Below the pieces are notes generated by a model. That model searched no databases, was not told the origin of the DNA, and saw nothing but the letters and a program-made list of their open reading frames with translations. The translations under genes were made by a program, and so were the position numbers. Positions 59,413 to 64,000 of a DNA stretch of 64,000 nucleotides are shown one piece after another. The stretch is from the NCBI RefSeq assembly GCF_944380985.1, contig NZ_CALWJJ010000010.1, positions 1 through 64,000 on the forward strand, written 5' to 3'. The first letter of the stretch is position 1. Each line of letters begins with the position of its first letter. Origin of the DNA: an uncultured Agathobaculum sp. Lineage in GTDB: Bacteria > Bacillota > Clostridia > Oscillospirales > Butyricicoccaceae.

Positions 59413-61644
59413 TTATCCGTTTTCAAGCCCCAGCAGAATGGCCGCGCCGCGCATGTTTTCATGCTCGCGCTCGCGCAGCATGCGGGCGGTGCGGTGCACC
59501 TCGGCATCGAGCGCGCCTGAGACGCACTCGTCGATCAGGCGGCACAGATCGGCGGAGCGGACCGAGCGCAGTGGCAGGCATGTGCGGCTGCCGATATATT
59601 TGAGAAAACCATCGACCTTGATGTCGTAGCTCATGCCGACGACCGGCACGCCCTGCCCGGCGGAAAACATCAGCGAGTGGAGGCGGATGCCGACCACCGC
59701 CTGCATGCGCGCGAGAATGCCGATCGTCACCTCGATCGGCTGGCGGGTGCGCACCGCGTGCCACGGGCAGGACAAAAGCGCGCCGACGCGCTCGGCTGGG
59801 ATGAGGTCGCTCGGGAACTCGATGGGCACGAATACCGGGGTCAGGCCGTGCTTGCGATAGGCGTACTCTGCGGCCGATGCGATCTCAGGTAGTACGGATT
59901 CAAGCCCTTTCCAGCTGCGCAGTCCAAAGCCGATGTAGCGCCCCGCAGGATCGATGCCGCTCTGTTCGAGCGCAAGGTTTACGACCTCACGCGGGGCGGG
60001 GTCGAGGATGATAGTCGGGTCGGCGGAGACGCGGATGTCCGGCTGTGTTACGCCCATCTGCGCAAGCTGCGCGCGAGAGGTATCGTCGCGCAGGGTGATG
60101 CGGTCGACCGAGCGGTCGATCGTGCGCGCGGCCATAATCCGGTTGCCCGGCCGGTTGATCGGGCCGATGCCGCAGCCGTACATCATCACCTTGCAGCCGC
60201 GCTTTTTGGCCGCGCGCAACGTGTAGCAGTAGTACCAGATCGAGCGGGTCGAGGTTACGTCCTGCATCAGCGAGCCGCCGCCGTTGATATAGAGCGCCGC
60301 GCGCCGGAAGCGCCGCAGCACCGAGAACACGTTGAACGTATAGATCGCGTTTGTGCGGTAGACCAGTCGGGTCTCCTTTGGGCGGCGCGACATGACGCAG
60401 ATCGTGCGCTCGGGGTCGAGCGCGCGCATCTCCCGCACGATGGCTTCGAGGATGGCGTCGTCACCCGCGTTGCCGCGTCCGTATGCGCCGCAGATGACGA
60501 TGCTTTCGCGCTCGTCCTTCGGCCGGTGGAAGCGCGCGAGAAGATGGCGGTAGTTTGCCTCCTGCCGCTCGCACATTTTATCTTTGGAAAAATCCCGCGA
60601 CGCTTTTTCGTAAAGCGCCTTAGCAAAGGTGTGGCGTAGCGCGGCGTCGTTTGCCAGCCGCACCATGTAGCGCGCAAGCTGCCTGTGGTCGCCCACCGGG
60701 AAGATGTAGCCGTTTTCGCCCGTATCGATCAACTCTGGCATGCCGCCGACGTCCGAGCAGATGGTCGCGCAGCCCGCGCAGATGCCCTCTAAGATGGAAT
60801 AGGGAAAGGTTTCGGACACCGATGAGAGCAGGTTGATGTCCATCGCGCGGAAAAATGGCTCGACCGGCGAGACCCAGCCGCAAAATGTCACTCGCTCGGC
60901 TATGCCGAGCTGCACGCATAGCCGGCGGAGCATCTCCTCGTCCTCGCCGTCGCCCGCAATGAAAAGGCGCAGTTGCGGCGCCTCTTTGCGCGCCTCGGCA
61001 AAGGCGCGCACAGTGGTCGCGATGTCCTTGACCGCAGTCAGGCGCGCGGCGATGCCACAGAGCACATCGCCGTCTTCAACTGACGCGCCGTAGTTTTCGC
61101 GCAGGTAGGAAACGCGGTCAAAATCGTCTGTGGGGCGCTTGAACTCCATGCCGTTGTAGATTTTAACGATGCGCTCCGGGTCGAACCCGCGCTCGATCAG
61201 CGTGCGCGCCATGCGATCGGCAACGGGTTGATAAAAATCGAGAAAGCGCAGCGCGACCGCGTTGGCCGCACCAAAGGTATGCTGTTTGAACGGGTTGCCG
61301 AGGTAGTCGAGCTTATAGTCCGAGTGTACGGTCGTCACGACCGGCACGGAGCGGCTGCGGCGCACGATCGCGCCCATCAGGTTGGCGCGGCCGCCGTGGC
61401 AGTGGACGATGTCCGGCCGAAACTCGTCGACCAGATCGCGCATCGCGCGCGCCGCGGCAAACGGATTGTGCCGCTCGATCACGCGCACGTCAATACCGCG
61501 CTCGCGCGCCTCATCGGCAAACGGACCTGCGCGGAAGGACAGCAGCATGACCTCGTTTCGTTTGGCCAAGCCGGTTACGGTATTCATAATTTGGGTCTTG
61601 GCGCCGCCCACGTCGCCGCCGCCCATTACGTGCATCACTCGCAA
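59413..61644 (-). CDS. csaB: Fusion: GT4 glycosyltransferase + CsaB polysaccharide pyruvyltransferase
   Basis: A 743-residue two-enzyme protein. Residues ~1-370: GT4 with HVMGGGDVGGAKTQIMNTV, DIVHCHGGRANL, LCGIAARLTAVKDIATTVRAF, and the ETFPYSILEGICAGCATICSDVGGMPELI donor site (in parts). Residues ~385-743: CsaB domain, IVICGAYGRGNAGDDAILEAIV, LYINGGGSLMQDVTSTRSIWYY, AVVGIRLHSLMFSAGQGVPVVGMSYDIKVDGFL. CsaB adds pyruvate ketals to the secondary wall polymer that SLH domains bind; usually it is separate (about 360 residues). The start is TTG 61644 with GGGAGGAG 7 bp upstream; nearer GTG/ATG codons are too far from it. Confidence 0.9.
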   Translation of the reverse strand: MRVMHVMGGGDVGGAKTQIMNTVTGLAKRNEVMLLSFRAGPFADEARERGIDVRVIERHNPFAAARAMRDLVDEFRPDIVHCHGGRANLMGAIVRRSRSVPVVTTVHSDYKLDYLGNPFKQHTFGAANAVALRFLDFYQPVADRMARTLIERGFDPERIVKIYNGMEFKRPTDDFDRVSYLRENYGASVEDGDVLCGIAARLTAVKDIATTVRAFAEARKEAPQLRLFIAGDGEDEEMLRRLCVQLGIAERVTFCGWVSPVEPFFRAMDINLLSSVSETFPYSILEGICAGCATICSDVGGMPELIDTGENGYIFPVGDHRQLARYMVRLANDAALRHTFAKALYEKASRDFSKDKMCERQEANYRHLLARFHRPKDERESIVICGAYGRGNAGDDAILEAIVREMRALDPERTICVMSRRPKETRLVYRTNAIYTFNVFSVLRRFRRAALYINGGGSLMQDVTSTRSIWYYCYTLRAAKKRGCKVMMYGCGIGPINRPGNRIMAARTIDRSVDRITLRDDTSRAQLAQMGVTQPDIRVSADPTIILDPAPREVVNLALEQSGIDPAGRYIGFGLRSWKGLESVLPEIASAAEYAYRKHGLTPVFVPIEFPSDLIPAERVGALLSCPWHAVRTRQPIEVTIGILARMQAVVGIRLHSLMFSAGQGVPVVGMSYDIKVDGFLKYIGSRTCLPLRSVRSADLCRLIDECVSGALDAEVHRTARMLREREHENMRGAAILLGLENG

Positions 61645-61679
61645 AGACGGACTCCTCCCATTAATCAAAAGATAGCAAC

Positions 61680-61708
61680 AGTATACCACGGCGCGGGCCG
61701 AATTGCAA
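61680..61708 (-). promoter_or_regulatory. Promoter of the glycosyltransferase-CsaB gene
   Basis: Minus strand: TTGCAA (61703-61708), 17 bp, TATACT (61680-61685). Confidence 0.8.
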
Positions 61709-61740
61709 AGGCGGCGCCCGCCATGTAAACAAACGGTAAT

Positions 61741-61769
61741 TTGTTTTTCCGCACTGGCCATGCTATACT
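61741..61769 (+). promoter_or_regulatory. Promoter of the flippase gene
   Basis: TTGTTT (61741-61746), 17 bp, TATACT (61764-61769); divergent from the csaB promoter. Confidence 0.75.
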
Positions 61770-61802
61770 AATAACATCTGACCGAAAGCGAGGGTTTTTC
61801 CT

Positions 61803-63248
61803 TTGTCCGCAAAAAACACCATGACGCGCGATGCAATGCTCTTTCTGCCTGCCAAGGTGGTAGAGGGGCTGCTGGTGATTGCGTGCTCATCGCTCTATGC
61901 GCATATTTTCACCGAGCCTGCCGTGACCGCGTTCAACCTGACCAATACGACCATGCAGCTGATCTATCTGGTGCTCGCCGGCTGGATGGCCAACGCCTCG
62001 ACCCGCTATGTCGGCGAGGAATATAAGATGGATCAGGGGCGCGGCCTGTTTTCCACGGTGTCGACCATCTACCTGCTGCTGTGCGCGCTGGTCGCAGCCG
62101 GCTGCGGCGTAAGCGCCGTCATGTCGCGCGATCCGCTGCCGCTTGGCGGCGCGCTGATGTTCTGCGCGTATACGGCCTTTCAGGTGCTCAACGCGGCGCT
62201 CATCCAGATCGGCCGCATCCGCGCGTCGATTTTCTGGTCGCTGGCGTCGTCGTCGCTCAAGCTCGCGGTGGCCTTCGTGCTGGTTGGCGGCAGGACAGGC
62301 TATCCGCAGCCCTATCCGGCCGTGTTCGCCGCCGCCGTGGCCGACGGCGTTGCTGCTATCGGCGCGGCGATAGCGCTCGGCCTGCCGGTTGTCGCGCGGC
62401 TGCGGTATTTTTCCCGTCCGCTGCTGCGCAAATTCTTCCGCTTCGGCATGCCGCTTGTGGGCGTGTCCATTTCGGTTGCGCTGCTCAACCAGATTGACAA
62501 ATACCTGGTCGCCGGGCTTTACGGCGAAGTGCTCTACGCCTATTATTCGCAGAATAACTCGATCGCCTCCGGCCTGTTTACGATGATCTCGGTCGGCATC
62601 ATGCGCGGGGTGTATCCGGCCGTGCTGCGCGGCTGGCGCGAAGGCGGACGGCAGACCGCGCAGCCGCTGCTTGACCAAGGCGTGCGGCTGTATCTGCTGA
62701 TCGCCGTGCCCGCAGCCGCGGGGCTTGCCGCGGTCAGCCTGCCGCTGTCCCTGTTTCTCTATCCCGCGCAGTACAGCGCGGGCGCGCCGGTGATCGCATA
62801 TACCGCATTTGCCATGCTGTTCATGGGCCTGACAGAATATGCAAACAAAGCATATGAGCTTGAGCAGTCGACCGGGCAGGTGCTGCAAAACAGCGCGGCC
62901 GCGGCGGTGGTCAAGGTGGTTTCGAGCATTGTGCTGCTGCGCGCGTTTGGCTTTACGGGCGGTGCGATGGGATCAGTCGTGGCGTTTTTATCCTACTTTG
63001 TCATTACCTGTGTGCGGGTGCGCCGCCGCTTTTTGTTTCGCGTGCGCGCGGTGAGCATGGTGCGCATTGTGCTCTCGGCCGCGCTTTGCGGCGCGGCGGC
63101 CTGGGGCTGCACGCTGCTGCCACTGGGCAACATCCCACGGCTTGCGCTCGCGGTAGCTGCAGGGGCCGCGACATACGTCGTGTGCATCCTGATCTCGGGC
63201 GAGGGGAGGGCGGAAATGCAGGCCATAGCGCGCCGGTTCCGGCGGTAA
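61803..63248 (+). CDS. Polysaccharide flippase (Wzx/MOP superfamily)
   Basis: A 481-residue membrane protein with 12-14 helices, opening with TRDAMLFLPAKVVEGLLVIACSSLYAHIF. Typical MOP features are NQIDKYLVAGLYG in the middle and a paired second half. It would flip the lipid-linked wall polysaccharide made by the divergent glycosyltransferase genes. The best start is TTG 61803 with GCGAGGG upstream; ATG 61821 is an alternative. Confidence 0.9.
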   Translation: MSAKNTMTRDAMLFLPAKVVEGLLVIACSSLYAHIFTEPAVTAFNLTNTTMQLIYLVLAGWMANASTRYVGEEYKMDQGRGLFSTVSTIYLLLCALVAAGCGVSAVMSRDPLPLGGALMFCAYTAFQVLNAALIQIGRIRASIFWSLASSSLKLAVAFVLVGGRTGYPQPYPAVFAAAVADGVAAIGAAIALGLPVVARLRYFSRPLLRKFFRFGMPLVGVSISVALLNQIDKYLVAGLYGEVLYAYYSQNNSIASGLFTMISVGIMRGVYPAVLRGWREGGRQTAQPLLDQGVRLYLLIAVPAAAGLAAVSLPLSLFLYPAQYSAGAPVIAYTAFAMLFMGLTEYANKAYELEQSTGQVLQNSAAAAVVKVVSSIVLLRAFGFTGGAMGSVVAFLSYFVITCVRVRRRFLFRVRAVSMVRIVLSAALCGAAAWGCTLLPLGNIPRLALAVAAGAATYVVCILISGEGRAEMQAIARRFRR

Positions 63249-63273
63249 AGTGCATCTTTTTTCGCACAGAAAC

Positions 63274-63302
63274 TTGTCTGAATGTGAAAAACATGGTATA
63301 AT
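63274..63302 (+). promoter_or_regulatory. aspS2 promoter
   Basis: TTGTCT (63274-63279), 17 bp, TATAAT (63297-63302), 43 bp before ATG. Confidence 0.8.
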
Positions 63303-63345
63303 ATGACCCTATATGAAAATGCTGATATAGAGAGGCGTTATAGTT

Positions 63346-64000
63346 ATGGAAATGATTCATGAGGCCAGACAATATATCGACACGGTAAAACGCGTGTGCG
63401 ACGCGGCCGGCGGTGAGGTCACCTTCCGGGGCACGGTGCACCGCGTGCGTGATATGTCGGATTTTGCGTTTGTCATCATGCGCGTTGAGCGTGGCCTGGT
63501 TCAGTGCACCTTCCAAGGCGATGAGATCGGCGGCGTAAAGCGCGCGGACATCAAGGACGCAATGGTGCTCGAGGTAACCGGCACGGTGCGTGAGGAGGCG
63601 CGCGCCGAGCATGGCGTTGAGGTCGTGCTGTCTGCCGTACGCGTGCTCGGCCGTCCATATGAGCAGCTGCCCGTGCCGCTTGGCAAAAAATATATGGGCC
63701 TGTCGCTCGACGTCGACCTGCCGCTGCGCCCGATCACGCTGCGCCACCCGCGCAAGCAGGCGGTGTTTCGCATTCAGGGCGCGATTGCGGACGGCTTTGC
63801 GCAGTATATGCAGTCGCAGGGTTTTACCCATATCCATACGCCTAAAATTGTCGTAGCGGGCGCGGAGGGCGGCGCTAATCTGTTTAAGCTCGATTATTTT
63901 GGCAATCCGGCGTATCTGGCGCAGTCGCCGCAGTTTCACAAGCAATATCTCGCGGGCGCGTTTGGCCGCGTGTTTGAGGTCGGCAGCGTCTACCGCGCCG
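63346..64000 (+). CDS. aspS: Aspartyl-tRNA synthetase, AspS2 (archaeal/non-discriminating) type, 5' part
   Basis: The frame stays open from ATG 63346 to the window end (218 codons). The N-terminal OB-fold anticodon domain (VTFRGTVHRVRDMSDFAFVIMR, LEVTGTVREEARAEHGVEV) precedes class II motif 1 (RIQGAIADGFAQYMQSQGFTHIHTPKIV) and the substrate segment EGGANLFKLDYFGNPAYLAQSPQFHKQ, FEVGSVYRA. The EGGANLF/AQSPQ pattern belongs to AspS2 or AsnS; the absence of the bacterial insertion and the AQSPQFHKQ wording favour AspS2, which in many Clostridia also charges tRNA-Asn for the amidotransferase route. GAGAGGCG lies about 9 bp before ATG. Confidence 0.85.
   Translation, partial: MEMIHEARQYIDTVKRVCDAAGGEVTFRGTVHRVRDMSDFAFVIMRVERGLVQCTFQGDEIGGVKRADIKDAMVLEVTGTVREEARAEHGVEVVLSAVRVLGRPYEQLPVPLGKKYMGLSLDVDLPLRPITLRHPRKQAVFRIQGAIADGFAQYMQSQGFTHIHTPKIVVAGAEGGANLFKLDYFGNPAYLAQSPQFHKQYLAGAFGRVFEVGSVYRA

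Overview
The window looks like chromosome from an anaerobic, Gram-positive-type member of the Clostridia, probably an Oscillospiraceae/Butyricicoccaceae-like gut bacterium. This is an inference from gene content: lipoprotein-anchored transporters, GlgC/GlgD glycogen synthesis, a split PurH (formyltransferase plus archaeal-type PurO cyclohydrolase), an AspS2-type aminoacyl-tRNA synthetase, a CarD regulator and an S-layer/cell-wall pyruvylation module. Bulk composition is fairly GC-rich by eye. One block (about 45.87-47.9 kb) is clearly foreign.

Layout. 1-6.1 kb: end of a LacI-type sugar-binding protein, then a BlaI-type repressor with its operators and an M56 sensor protease carrying a ~1000-residue repeated ectodomain. 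6.1-7.75 kb: a Na+-translocating decarboxylase beta subunit with a 43-residue gamma-like subunit, behind a structured leader resembling a yybP-ykoY (Mn2+) riboswitch, then tRNA-Val(CAC). 8.0-16.4 kb: a cystine-type amino-acid ABC transporter, C-S lyase, aldo/keto reductase and MerR- and LysR-type regulators, interleaved with an SLH protein, a cyclophilin-like lipoprotein and a MerR fragment-like protein. A shared ~60-bp element precedes two of the genes. 16.4-18.7 kb: small stress and metal genes (Cu/Zn SOD-like, cyclophilin lipoprotein, HMA protein, TIGR04076).

18.7-28.4 kb: a sugar ABC transporter (RbsA/permease/SBP) followed on the same strand by a response regulator, a histidine kinase with no membrane sensor, and a tandem ABC protein in which both ATPase halves have lost Walker A and most other catalytic residues. 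An AraC regulator and a TIM-barrel isomerase flank it. I consider this the best candidate for an undescribed sensing arrangement. 28.6-37.3 kb: glycogen cluster glgB-glgC-glgD-glgA-glgP. 37.5-42 kb: cysteine desulfurase, membrane protein, thiI, cinA. 42.1-45.4 kb: purA, GNAT, CarD, MarR. 45.6-47.9 kb: a truncated type II GAPDH broken by mobile-element debris that carries an AT-rich alpha/beta hydrolase.

47.9-58.1 kb: one long purine operon read right to left (purE, purC, purF, a second PurF lacking the catalytic Cys, purM, purN, purO, purH-formyltransferase, a tiny coupled membrane ORF, purD, an unknown). It starts with a leader ORF and a terminator-like hairpin. 58.2-63.2 kb: glycosyltransferase, a glycosyltransferase-CsaB pyruvyltransferase fusion and a flippase, probably making the pyruvylated wall polymer that SLH proteins bind. 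The window ends inside aspS2.

Most starts were moved to the Shine-Dalgarno-supported codon rather than the longest ORF. Domain and family assignments come from motif recognition by eye; no database search or folding programme was run.
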